A DNA stretch of 43,817 nucleotides from Acidobacteriota bacterium (lineage in GTDB: Bacteria > Acidobacteriota > Thermoanaerobaculia > UBA5066): assembly GCA_030278895.1 (NCBI GenBank), contig JARXKK010000009.1, positions 1-43,817 on the forward strand. Direction: 5' to 3'. Made by a program: the position numbers and the translations under genes. Of the stretch, positions 10,201-16,860 are shown piece after piece (within the stretch, counting starts at the first letter, position 1; every line of letters starts with the position of its first letter). The notes under the pieces are model-generated. The model worked only from the letters and a program-made list of their open reading frames with translations. It did not search any database and was not told the origin of the DNA.

Positions 10201-10486
10201 CATCCGCCGCATAGACGGCGTCCGCGACGACGATCGCACTGATCGTCCGCGCCGAGAGGCCGTCGAGGGTCCACGCGCCTGCCTCGAGCCGCCACACGCC
10301 GCGAGGCGTCGCCGCCCAGAGCGTCGCGCCGTTTCCGGCGAGCGCGGTCGCGTTCGCGCCGGGGAGCGTTTCGACGGGAGAGAAGGTGAAGCCCGCGTGG
10401 AGCGGTGTGGCCGCGAGAAACGTCGTCAGCAGAGTCGCCGCGAAAACCCGGAGGGGCCAACCGAGGACATCGATGCGTCGTCTCAT
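7235..10486 (-). CDS. large secreted propeller-like protein with repeated FRSDL modules
   Basis: The likely product is 1083 residues, starting at the ATG of MRRRIDVLG, because AAAGG lies 7 nt upstream and a clean signal peptide (cut near PLHAG) follows. The frame is open another 66 codons upstream, but that part is basic and non-exported in character and overlaps the divergent lipoprotein gene. Residues about 40-640 contain many short repeats such as LWAATPRGVWRL, VWAAGIGVAKR and LYAGTEQTLYSF, typical of beta-propeller blades like those of two-component-regulator-type propellers. The C-terminal 430 residues hold modules starting HFRSDLTLGN, SRSNLAVGHI, HYTTELTLAN and VRSNLAVVHL, matching the neighbouring gene. 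An extracellular binding or adhesive role is inferred. Confidence 0.8.
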   Translation of the reverse strand: MRRRIDVLGWPLRVFAATLLTTFLAATPLHAGFTFSPVETLPGANATALAGNGATLWAATPRGVWRLEAGAWTLDGLSARTISAIVVADAVYAADGEKVWKRAVDGTWAAETLPTGLTFPSVLATDGTAVWAAGIGVAKRAGGSWTALTNPGGAVTAACVSSGDLVVGLRGGAARYAGSSVSAISSGIPFTATVQTLGVASGVLYAGTEQTLYSFFGGTWTAVAGFGVHDVRAVTDAAGATWIATADAGVLSSASAWGPANAGLLIASAKSFAKLGSDLYVGTAGAPVYRLSGSSWIAAGTGLYAASISEVRTVIGETFVGAHGAGIAVVPNANFLPDGCGDVRAMTADTLRLYATTNCHLYAWPLGPNVFNPPSVLEAGLPAGVVISSLAAVSNGTVAGGTPNAGMWRLVESTWSSDNAGLPTNGSVLTTREVGVKLYATVGSSFFVRQQSAWQAIPGAPSFVQAIGGDTNVLFAAPVSGGVSSSASAGAWREDDFGASTAFISSIDADGRFAVAGAGQAGVLRRIGGGWQPENTGLPPGVDVRVVRRSGDAGNLYAGTSGHGLYLASTTPITKYVPVVLDLLGAAGAHFRSDLTLGNRASTPVTVTVGFIHAPDFPLASSDGSVTVTLAPRSELRAPDALQFFRDRGLTITASPSGTAGSIWIAGNPQALPMDGTDAIYAFSRAYTAGSAGSYGTFLDAPSDLDAAESEGAVYGLRSVPGGSRSNLAVGHIPGRGAQDVSLSIQVYDQSGAAAGSAIATTLRPGEWRQFNGILGLAGLPDGAYGYAKITRTAGIGSWTAYGVVNDAVTSDGSILPLYRPGGLAAARKLVVPVVLDVFGAAGSHYTTELTLANDGNFATPVDLVYRPAPGFGSSAGVAVVTLALAAHQQTTIPDVIAYLRSKGVNIPAPSQGAQAGSLSVDFRNLGTLDSPKTVAIARTTTPNTDTATGGSFGVAYAAAAKGGGARVSALVPGLTRDASVRSNLAVVHLGGGSETALALSVRLYDAATSLAVGNPITVTLQPGDWTQWSGVFDAAGVPAGTTAAYAIVTRLSGDDTWLAYGVLNDAKTSDGSVLKMFSGAEY

Positions 10487-10517
10487 GGGCATGCCTTTCG
10501 CGCCCGCGGCGCCGGAA

Positions 10518-10543
10518 TTACAGTGTACATGGCATGGTATGTG
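10518..10543 (+). promoter_or_regulatory. possible extended -10 promoter for the lipoprotein gene
   Basis: TTACAG at 10518-10523 could be a weak -35. TGGTATGTG at 10535-10543 fits an extended -10 (TGn followed by TATGTG). The spacing between the two boxes is short (14 nt), so the extended -10 would have to carry most of the recognition. The region is AT-richer than its surroundings. Weak, pattern-only evidence. Confidence 0.2.
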
Positions 10544-10555
10544 CAAACTTTGTGC

Positions 10556-10573
10556 CGATGGAAGCTTCCATCG
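10556..10573. promoter_or_regulatory. 18-bp perfect palindrome, candidate operator
   Basis: CGATGGAAGCTTCCATCG is a perfect inverted repeat in the divergent region between the secreted protein gene (minus) and the lipoprotein gene (plus). It ends at the first base of the GAGGAGA Shine-Dalgarno of the plus gene. It could bind a dimeric regulator, or fold in the mRNA next to the ribosome binding site. No matching regulator gene is seen nearby. Confidence 0.35.
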
Positions 10574-10583
10574 AGGAGACAAA

Positions 10584-10910
10584 ATGGACCGAAAGTATTT
10601 TCCAGGGATGAGAATTGCGGCGGCCTCCGTCTTCGGTGCGGCTGTTCTTTCGGCGTGTGTCACGGCCCCTCCGCGGGGAGCCATTTACGTTCGGACGCGG
10701 CCTCCCGCGGCGATCGTCGAAGTGCGCGGGAGCGCGCCCGACATGGACCACGCGTGGATCCCGGGCTATCACGCCTGGCGCGGCAACGAGTACGTCTGGG
10801 TCCCGGGCCACTGGGACCGAGCCCCTCGTCCGCACGCGGTGTGGGTGAACGGCCAATGGCGTCAGCACGGCGACGGCTGGTATTGGGTCGAGGGCCACTG
10901 GAAGAAGTAG
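10584..10910 (+). CDS. small lipoprotein with WxxGxW repeats
   Basis: A 108-residue product. A hydrophobic segment ends in a lipobox-like LSAC (Cys25), so it is probably lipid-anchored in the envelope. The mature part has evenly spaced aromatic repeats, YVWVPGHW, AVWVNGQW and WYWVEGHW, preceded by a looser AWIPGYHAW unit. These match the WxxGxW/YxWGxW repeat proteins of Gram-negative bacteria, whose function is not established. The ATG at 10584 is chosen because GAGGAGA lies about 4 nt upstream and the signal peptide begins there; the frame is open further upstream without coding character. The next gene is in the same reading frame after the TAG stop. Confidence 0.85.
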   Translation: MDRKYFPGMRIAAASVFGAAVLSACVTAPPRGAIYVRTRPPAAIVEVRGSAPDMDHAWIPGYHAWRGNEYVWVPGHWDRAPRPHAVWVNGQWRQHGDGWYWVEGHWKK

Positions 10911-11018
10911 TCTCCGGGCATTCGCTTCAATCCCGAGGTCCTTTTTACCGATCCGCGCTATCCGGCGTTTGCCGCAGCGGCCGCCGCGGCCGTCGAAGCG
11001 GGCGATGTTTCGGCGATT

Positions 11019-12110
11019 GTGGAGGAGCTGAAGAAAGATTCTTCGAATGGTGAGCAGGAGATCGCGGCCTTCGCGATCTCCACGCAGGGGCTCTCGGCGC
11101 TCGTTGCCAAATGCGTCGGGATCGGAGAGCTGCCTGATTGTCTTTCCGAATTTCTAATCACAGAAAATCTCTCTTCCGGCGCGCGCGCGCGCCGGCTCCG
11201 CGGCACATGGGAAGGAACGGTTCGCACACTGCGCGCCGCAGGCGTCGAAGTCATCGCGCTCAAGGGTGCGGCGCTCGCCTTCTTTCACTACACCGACCCC
11301 GCGCTCCGTCCGATGGGCGACCTCGATCTTCTCCTCGTCGATCCGCGGGATCTCGCGCGGGCGACCGACGCGCTTAACGGCGCGGGCTGGCGCGCGCTCC
11401 TCGACACCCCGCGGCACCGCGTCTTCGCGCGCGAGGACGAACGCGTCGTGCGGCCGGCGGCCGAGGACCCGGACAACCCGATCCGCATCGAGATCCACAC
11501 GACGTTCCGCCTGGCGGTGCTCGGGTACGTGTACGACGCGGACGAGGTCCTGCGCGCCCACGCCGAGAAGCGGGATCTCGACGGGACGCCCGTCGCAATC
11601 GCGGCCGGGCCCGCGTTTCTGACGCACCTCCTCTTCCACGCGACGGGAGACTTCGCGGGAATCGGGATCCGCGGCGTCCAGGCCTACGACTTCCGCCTTC
11701 TGGCTCGAGCGCGCGGGGCTCTCTCGCCGGAGATTTCCGCGAATGGAAGAGGGAATGCCGGTGCGCCGCTGCTTTTCGCGGCCGACGCGATCGAACGGCT
11801 CTTCCCTCTTACATTCAAAGAAGAATTCCTCTCCTCTCTCTCTTCTTCCGTTCCGTCCTGCCTTCGGCGACGCGCTGCCGCGCTCCCCGCGCTCCGCTAC
11901 ACGCGTCCGCCGCGCGGCTGGTCGCGCACGCTCCTCACGCTGATCGACCGGCCGCTTCCGAAGGCGCGTTTCGTCGTGCGCACGGTCTTCCCGACTCTCG
12001 GCGAAGTGAAGGCGAACGCGGCGCCCGGCGAGTCGGGTCTCGCGCTGGCCGCGGCCTGGGTGCGGGTGCTCGCGAGGCGCGTCGGGTCGGCGCTCCGGGT
12101 GCGCGCGTGA
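11019..12110 (+). CDS. NTP_transf_5-type nucleotidyltransferase
   Basis: A 363-residue protein. VIALKGAALAFFHY (residues 79-91) followed by RPMGDLDLLLVDP (97-109) is the LKG...MxDxDLLV core of the uncharacterised nucleotidyltransferase family PF14907, with Asp101 and Asp103 as likely metal ligands. Members are found near exopolysaccharide genes and in some lasso-peptide clusters, where they act with an HprK-like kinase. Here a GT-C glycosyltransferase follows with a GTGA overlap, and an HprK-like kinase heads the convergent array. The GTG start lacks a clear Shine-Dalgarno. The frame is open back to the previous TAG and reads protein-like (FTDPRYPAFAAAAAAAVEAG) but offers no ATG, GTG or TTG, so the N-terminus is uncertain. 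Family call good, substrate unknown. Confidence 0.8.
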   Translation: MEELKKDSSNGEQEIAAFAISTQGLSALVAKCVGIGELPDCLSEFLITENLSSGARARRLRGTWEGTVRTLRAAGVEVIALKGAALAFFHYTDPALRPMGDLDLLLVDPRDLARATDALNGAGWRALLDTPRHRVFAREDERVVRPAAEDPDNPIRIEIHTTFRLAVLGYVYDADEVLRAHAEKRDLDGTPVAIAAGPAFLTHLLFHATGDFAGIGIRGVQAYDFRLLARARGALSPEISANGRGNAGAPLLFAADAIERLFPLTFKEEFLSSLSSSVPSCLRRRAAALPALRYTRPPRGWSRTLLTLIDRPLPKARFVVRTVFPTLGEVKANAAPGESGLALAAAWVRVLARRVGSALRVRA

Positions 12111-13645
12111 ACGGGAAGCCGTTGCGCCGCGATCTCCTCGTCCTCCTGCCGGCCGCGCTCGCGCTTCTCCTTCTCGTCCCGCGCCTCGACTGGGGCTTCC
12201 TCTCCACCGCGCCGGGCGTACCGATCGTCCACACCGCCGAGCCGGATGAGCACCATCTCGTGGAGGGCCTCCTCCGGATGTCGCTCGCCCCGTTCCGGCC
12301 CGATCCCGTGGACCGTTCGTGGGGCGGTCTGTCGTTCACGCTCCTCGGCGCGCTCGTCGCGGGCGCCGACTTTGCCGGCGCCTTTCCGGGCGGCTGGCGC
12401 GCGGCTCTTCTCTCCGGCGACCTGGAACGGGCGCGCCCCGTGCTTCTCGTCATGCGGAGCCTCTCGGTGCTCGCCGTCCTCGCATGCCTTCTCGCCGCGT
12501 ACGTCCTGGCGCGGAGGAAGAGCGGTCTCCGCGCGGGCTTCCTGGCGGCTACGCTCGTCGCCGTTTCGCCGGCGATGGCGCTGTCGGGCCGCACGTTCGT
12601 CACCGACGCGATCGAGACCGCTCTCGTGGTTCTCGCCTTCGTGCCCGCCTCGCCCGTCGCCGCCGGTCTTCTCATGGGCCTCGCGATGGGCACGAAGTAC
12701 TCCGCCGCGGCGTTCTTGCCCGCGCTCGTCCTGTCGGCCGGGAGGGAGCGATGGAGAACGCTCGCGTGGTCTGTGCCGCTGGGCTTCGCTTTGGCCGCAC
12801 CGTTCGTGGTCGTGCACGCGCGCTCGTCGGTCCAGCTGCTTTTCTTCCATCTCGCGGGGGTGCACGGCGGAACGGCGGCCGGGCCGCACGTCTTCGCCTG
12901 GCTCTGGCGTTGGCATGTCTCGAACGCTCTCCTCTATCTCATCGGACCTGTGGGTCTTTTCTTCGCGGGGCTGGCGATCTTCCGGCTCGTTCGCGGCGAC
13001 GGAAGCGGAACGTGGCGCGCCCGTCTCGTCCACTCCGGGGCCGGCGTGCCTCTCCTCCTCGTCCTCGGGCAGCTCGTCTGGCTCATCGTCTCGAACTTTC
13101 CGGTCTTGCGCTATGAGCTGCCTCTCGTCCCTTTCCTGGCCGTTTGGGCGGCACAAGGCCTCGTGCGCGTGTCGCGTGCGCGCGGCCTCGTCTTCGCCGG
13201 CGCCCTCGCACCCCCCGCCGTTCTCGCGTTCGTCCTCGTCTTCGGCGTGGCGCGGACGCATCCCTTCGAGTCGGCGGGTGTCCTGCTGCGGGGCGAGGTC
13301 CGCGGCGGTGAACGCGTCGGCCGAATCTGGTCCGGGATGCCGCAGCTCCCGGGCCTCCAGACGGAAGAGCTGAAGGCCTTTCCGAATCCTGGCACCCCGC
13401 CCGAGTCGCCCGCTCCGGACTTCCTCGTGGACGACGATCTGCCCCCGATTCCTTTCGCGCCTGAATACGTGACCGGACGCGAGCGCGACTACAAGGCTCT
13501 TGCGACGTTTGGCGGCGCGCCTCGGCTTTTCGGCATGACGTGGCCGCGCGCGCTCACGCCGCACGACGCGCGTTACCCGAGCCCGCTCGTCACCGCGTGG
13601 GAAAAGACTTCACGAAGCGCGCCACGGCCCGCGCCTGCGCCTTGA
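12107..13645 (+). CDS. GT-C-like membrane glycosyltransferase (PMT/ArnT-like)
   Basis: A 512-residue polytopic protein with roughly ten or more membrane segments. The first periplasmic loop carries HTAEPDEHH (residues 42-50), the acidic motif position used by GT39/GT83-type enzymes that take polyprenyl-phosphate sugars. ALSGRTFVTDAIETALVVLAF and LLMGLAMGTKYSA match later conserved parts of such enzymes (the GxATGxKY-like loop). The likely role is transfer of a lipid-linked sugar to a protein or glycan on the outer face of the inner membrane. The GTG start overlaps the upstream TGA (GTGA). The 3' end overlaps the convergent glycosyltransferase gene by 56 bp, so the last approximately 18 codons are read on both strands. 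Confidence 0.8.
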   Translation: MNGKPLRRDLLVLLPAALALLLLVPRLDWGFLSTAPGVPIVHTAEPDEHHLVEGLLRMSLAPFRPDPVDRSWGGLSFTLLGALVAGADFAGAFPGGWRAALLSGDLERARPVLLVMRSLSVLAVLACLLAAYVLARRKSGLRAGFLAATLVAVSPAMALSGRTFVTDAIETALVVLAFVPASPVAAGLLMGLAMGTKYSAAAFLPALVLSAGRERWRTLAWSVPLGFALAAPFVVVHARSSVQLLFFHLAGVHGGTAAGPHVFAWLWRWHVSNALLYLIGPVGLFFAGLAIFRLVRGDGSGTWRARLVHSGAGVPLLLVLGQLVWLIVSNFPVLRYELPLVPFLAVWAAQGLVRVSRARGLVFAGALAPPAVLAFVLVFGVARTHPFESAGVLLRGEVRGGERVGRIWSGMPQLPGLQTEELKAFPNPGTPPESPAPDFLVDDDLPPIPFAPEYVTGRERDYKALATFGGAPRLFGMTWPRALTPHDARYPSPLVTAWEKTSRSAPRPAPAP

Positions 13646-14477
13646 GCCGCAGGAGGTAGCGGAGCCGCTCCTGGGCCACGCGTGGGCCGCGGGAGGCCGT
13701 GAGCGCGAGGGCGCGGGCGCGCGAGAATGCGAAGGCGTAACGCGGCCCGTCCGAAAAGAGCCTGTCGTGGAGATCCCGGAGCGCGAGATTCCCGACATAC
13801 CCGTGCCAGAAGTAGTCGCTCCGCCGCGACATCGTCGCGAGCGCATCGGCGCCCATCCACTCCGCCGCTCGCCGCGAAAGCGTTATCCCGTCGAAGCGCG
13901 CGAACCCCTTGTCGTGGTCGAGGTTCAAGAGGCGTATCTCGTATCCCGCCGCGACCACGGCTCGCGTCGCGAGGTCGCCCGTGTCGTGCCACGCCCAGCG
14001 CTCCTGGGGAAGCGCCGGATCGAGCTTCTCGATCGCGGGAAAGAACCCGCCCGGAAGACTTGCGAGCGCGGCGCGGTAGGCATCGACCTTCATCACCACC
14101 GCGAACGTGCCGTGGCTCTCGGTCTTCGAGCGCGAGACGAAAGACACGGCGGCCACCTCGGGCCGCGCCAGCTCCTTCACCGCGTCGGGCCAGACCGCGC
14201 CCGAGACGCTCAGGACGTCCGTGTCCACGAACGCGAGAAGCGGCGTCGCGGCGCGCGCGAGCGCGTCGTTGTAGGCCTCGTGAAAGTCGCGCCGGGCGGG
14301 GCTGCGCCGGAGCACGGTCGCGCCGGGAAAGGCCGCCTCGGGAAGGTCCTGGCGGGGCGAGTCGTCGAAGACCTCGATCCGCGCCGTACCCGAGGTGGCC
14401 CGGGCCACGCACGCATGCCAGATCCGCGCGAGGTCGCCGTAGACGGTGGACGTGAAGATGGTGAGCGCGGGCATCAT
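13590..14477 (-). CDS. GT-A-like glycosyltransferase (last gene of the array)
   Basis: A 295-residue protein with the layout of a small GT-A enzyme. It has an N-terminal Rossmann-like strand (LTIFTSTVYGDLARIW), an acidic turn (EVFDDSP) and a DxD-type motif LLAFVDTDVLS with Asp85 and Asp87. A central TESHGTFAVVMK block and a C-terminal helical basic tail follow. It resembles the upstream product (14474-15472) in order and spacing: both have FPGAT before the acceptor loop and a DxD near residue 85-91, so the pair probably arose by duplication. The ATG at 14477 overlaps the upstream TGA (ATGA). The frame extends 12 codons upstream, but the coupled start is preferred. Donor and acceptor are unknown. 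Confidence 0.65.
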   Translation of the reverse strand: MMPALTIFTSTVYGDLARIWHACVARATSGTARIEVFDDSPRQDLPEAAFPGATVLRRSPARRDFHEAYNDALARAATPLLAFVDTDVLSVSGAVWPDAVKELARPEVAAVSFVSRSKTESHGTFAVVMKVDAYRAALASLPGGFFPAIEKLDPALPQERWAWHDTGDLATRAVVAAGYEIRLLNLDHDKGFARFDGITLSRRAAEWMGADALATMSRRSDYFWHGYVGNLALRDLHDRLFSDGPRYAFAFSRARALALTASRGPRVAQERLRYLLRLKAQARAVARFVKSFPTR

Positions 14478-15472
14478 GCGCCGCGCCCGAGAAGGCGCCG
14501 GGCCGCGGCCCACGCACGCGCCTCGAGAACGCGCCGGCGCGGAAGGACGCGCGGCACGTGGAGCGCGCCCGGGGTGAGCCCCTCGCGAGCCGCGAGCCGG
14601 GTGAGCGCGCGGTCGGACCTCTCGAAATATGTGACGAGGCGGGCCAACAACGTGCGGTCATGGATGGTCGCGAGCGCGTCGCGAAGGTCCTCGGGCGTCG
14701 CGCTTCCGGAGAGGTGGACGCCGCCGGGCGCAGCCGCGAAGGGCGCGCCGAACACCGCGCGGAAGAGCGAGCCGAGGAGGAGGTTGTCGTACGCGCCCAT
14801 GGCGAAGTACGGCTTCTCGGCGAAGAGTGCGTCGAACCGGGGCCCGAGGAGATCGCCGAAGATCTCGCGCGAGGCGCGCACGACGGTCGTGCCGTGGAAG
14901 TCCGCGAGGCGCGCCGCCGCCGCCGCGGGAGACACGTCGACGATCTTCTTGCCGCGCGCGCGGAGCGTCAGCGCGGCGCGGTCTCCCGGCTGGCGGTTCA
15001 CGGCGCGCGGCCACCTCTCGAGCCCCTCGTAAGACGGCGCGAGGACAGGCGCCGGAAGCATGCGATAGGCCTCGCGCCGCGCGAGGAGCGCGAAAACGCC
15101 CGGCTGCGCGGTGCGTCGGAGCAGCGAGACCGCCGCGACCGTGGGGTCCTCGAAATGGCCGAGGAGCGACGCGACCCAGGGCCCGTCGAGCACGAAGACG
15201 TCCGCATCGAGAAGAAAGAGGATGTCGCCTGGGCGCTCGAGCGACGCGTCGTAGAACGCGATGAAATCAAGAGCCTCGAAAGAGGGGGCGAGGAGCGTCG
15301 CGCCGGGAAAGGTCCTCGGCTCGAAGCCCTCGGGCGTCGAGTCGCGGAAGATAACGACCTCCACGTCCGCTCCGGCGCTTTTCAATGCGGGAACGAGATC
15401 GCGCGCTACGGAACGGAACCACAGGCGCGCGAGATCCGGGTACCGATGCGCCGACGCGACGACGACTTTCAC
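14474..15472 (-). CDS. GT-A-like glycosyltransferase
   Basis: A 332-residue protein beginning VKVVVASAHRYPDLARLW (GTG read as Met). DILFLLDADVFVLDG contains a DAD metal-binding motif (Asp89, Asp91), as in family 2/8-like nucleotide-sugar transferases. EVVIFRDSTPEGF upstream fits the nucleotide-binding strand. The C-terminal third is helical and Arg-rich. The frame is open for another 60 codons upstream, but that section overlaps the repeat-protein gene. GTG at 15472 gives a GTGA overlap with that gene, matching the coupling seen throughout this array. Cytoplasmic, no signal peptide. Probably a paralogue of the next gene. Glycosyltransferase activity is inferred from fold-like features and the DxD only. 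Confidence 0.65.
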   Translation of the reverse strand: MKVVVASAHRYPDLARLWFRSVARDLVPALKSAGADVEVVIFRDSTPEGFEPRTFPGATLLAPSFEALDFIAFYDASLERPGDILFLLDADVFVLDGPWVASLLGHFEDPTVAAVSLLRRTAQPGVFALLARREAYRMLPAPVLAPSYEGLERWPRAVNRQPGDRAALTLRARGKKIVDVSPAAAAARLADFHGTTVVRASREIFGDLLGPRFDALFAEKPYFAMGAYDNLLLGSLFRAVFGAPFAAAPGGVHLSGSATPEDLRDALATIHDRTLLARLVTYFERSDRALTRLAAREGLTPGALHVPRVLPRRRVLEARAWAAARRLLGRGA

Positions 15473-15750
15473 GGATGCACGGTGCGGGGGTGGTATCGGC
15501 CGTCGGGTCCAAAGCCGTGCTCCCAGTCGCCGCCCTTCCACGTGCCACCGAGCCACACGCCGCCCCAGAACACGCCGCCGGCGAACGTGCCGGACCGGAA
15601 GAGTCCGCCCAGCATGACGCCCGACTCGAAAACGCCGCCATCCCACGTGCACTCGAGGAGGACGGCGCCGCGGTTTACCGTACCGCGGCCAAACGTCTCC
15701 TTATGGTGAAACTCGCCTTTGCTGAGGACGAGAACGGGCGCGTCGGTCAT
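15469..15750 (-). CDS. small aromatic-xx-Gly pentapeptide-repeat protein
   Basis: A 93-residue protein. From Trp36 it consists of nine near-perfect five-residue units: WDGGV, FESGV, MLGGL, FRSGT, FAGGV, FWGGV, WLGGT, WKGGD and WEHGF. Each has a large hydrophobic or aromatic residue first and Gly fourth. Before that, a short lead (KGEFHHKETFGRGTVNRGAVLLE) has the same five-residue rhythm, with F/V at every fifth position. This period suggests a small right-handed beta-solenoid like pentapeptide-repeat proteins, but with Trp/Phe and Gly instead of Leu and Ala. No signal peptide and no cysteine pair are seen. It sits between an amidohydrolase and a glycosyltransferase and overlaps the latter by GTGA. 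Function unknown; a scaffold or a modified substrate are both possible. Confidence 0.75.
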   Translation of the reverse strand: MTDAPVLVLSKGEFHHKETFGRGTVNRGAVLLECTWDGGVFESGVMLGGLFRSGTFAGGVFWGGVWLGGTWKGGDWEHGFGPDGRYHPRTVHP

Positions 15751-15762
15751 GGGGCTCGCACT

Positions 15763-16860
15763 TCACTCGATGATACGGCGGAGGTCCTTCACGAGATGGA
15801 AAGCGAGGAGCGCGGCGTCGACGAGCGGCGCGGCCACCCGCTTCGGGACACCGCCGACGGTGAGCTCCCGGGAGGGAATACCCGCGGTCTCGAAGAGCGG
15901 CGCGTGCCGCTCGTCGGCGAGGACGGGCCGCCCGCCGACGACGACGAGGGCCACGTCGCGCGGCAACGCCTCGAGGAGCGGCGCCGAGAGAGCGACGACA
16001 TCCGCGGGAGCCCCGGCGTCGAGCGAGGGCGGAGAGAGGCCCAGCCTGCGCGCCGCGGTGTCCGTGACGGCCGAGACGAGGCGCGCGTCGGAGAGGAAGC
16101 CGAGTGTGCGCGCCCAGCCGATCTCGTGAAGGAGCGTGCCGGAGCCGCTCACGAGCGCGTCCGTCCCGAGAAGGACATCGAGCTCCGCCTCGAAGAGGGC
16201 GCGCGGAGCCGTCGCGCCGTACAGGAAGAGGTTCGACGTGGGGCACCAGACGGCGGCGCATCCCGCCGCCGCGAGCCGGGCGATTCCCGAAGGCCGCGCG
16301 GCAACGAGATGCACGGCGAGAAGCCGCGGAGAGAGAAGCCCGAGAGAGAAGGCCTCCTCGATCTCCTCGGAGGAGGAGTCGGAAGTTCCCTCGGCGAGGT
16401 GCATGGCCCAGGGGCCGGTCGCGGGCGGTGTCGTGCCGTCCCGGGCGTCACGGAGGTTGCGCAGCCCGTCGAGCGTCGGGAGCCGCGCGACGTTCACGGG
16501 AAAGCCAGAGGCGAAGTCGGGCTCCCAGCGGTCGTGGTGGACGACCGAGGTGACGCCGCCGAGGACGTTCTTGAACGCCCCGAAGAGGAGCGCGTCGCCG
16601 AGGGGCAGCATGTGCCGCCGCGCGAGGTCGTCCGCGAAGCGCGCGTGAAGATCGGCGCCCCACAGGGCGGCGCTCGTGTAGGGCGGCTCACCGATACGGG
16701 GGAGGTGGTTCCGGTGGAGATGATCGTGCGCGTTGACGAGGCCGGGCATCAGGGCGGCGTCCCCGAGATTCACCGTGAGGTCCGCTTTCTCCTCCGGCGC
16801 CCAGAGCTTCCCGTCCGCGACGACGCACGTCGCGTTGCCCGCCTCGAGTCGAAATCTCAT
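15763..16860 (-). CDS. amidohydrolase-superfamily metal-dependent hydrolase/deaminase
   Basis: A 365-residue protein with a full set of amidohydrolase ligands. HxH is in LVNAHDHLHRNH (His45, His47), then HLAEG (His154, Glu157), VHLVA (His184) and LGTDALVSGSG (Asp234). The HxxE plus GTDxxxS pattern is closest to the ATZ/TRZ and methylthioadenosine/S-adenosylhomocysteine deaminase branch, so deamination of an adenosine-like or heterocyclic compound is plausible. It is shorter than most members (about 430-450), mainly in the N- and C-terminal beta sandwich. The start ATG overlaps the stop of the upstream methyltransferase (ATGA). The context of SAM-dependent enzymes would fit either removal of a SAM by-product or a step on the cluster's product. 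Substrate unproven. Confidence 0.8.
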   Translation of the reverse strand: MRFRLEAGNATCVVADGKLWAPEEKADLTVNLGDAALMPGLVNAHDHLHRNHLPRIGEPPYTSAALWGADLHARFADDLARRHMLPLGDALLFGAFKNVLGGVTSVVHHDRWEPDFASGFPVNVARLPTLDGLRNLRDARDGTTPPATGPWAMHLAEGTSDSSSEEIEEAFSLGLLSPRLLAVHLVAARPSGIARLAAAGCAAVWCPTSNLFLYGATAPRALFEAELDVLLGTDALVSGSGTLLHEIGWARTLGFLSDARLVSAVTDTAARRLGLSPPSLDAGAPADVVALSAPLLEALPRDVALVVVGGRPVLADERHAPLFETAGIPSRELTVGGVPKRVAAPLVDAALLAFHLVKDLRRIIE

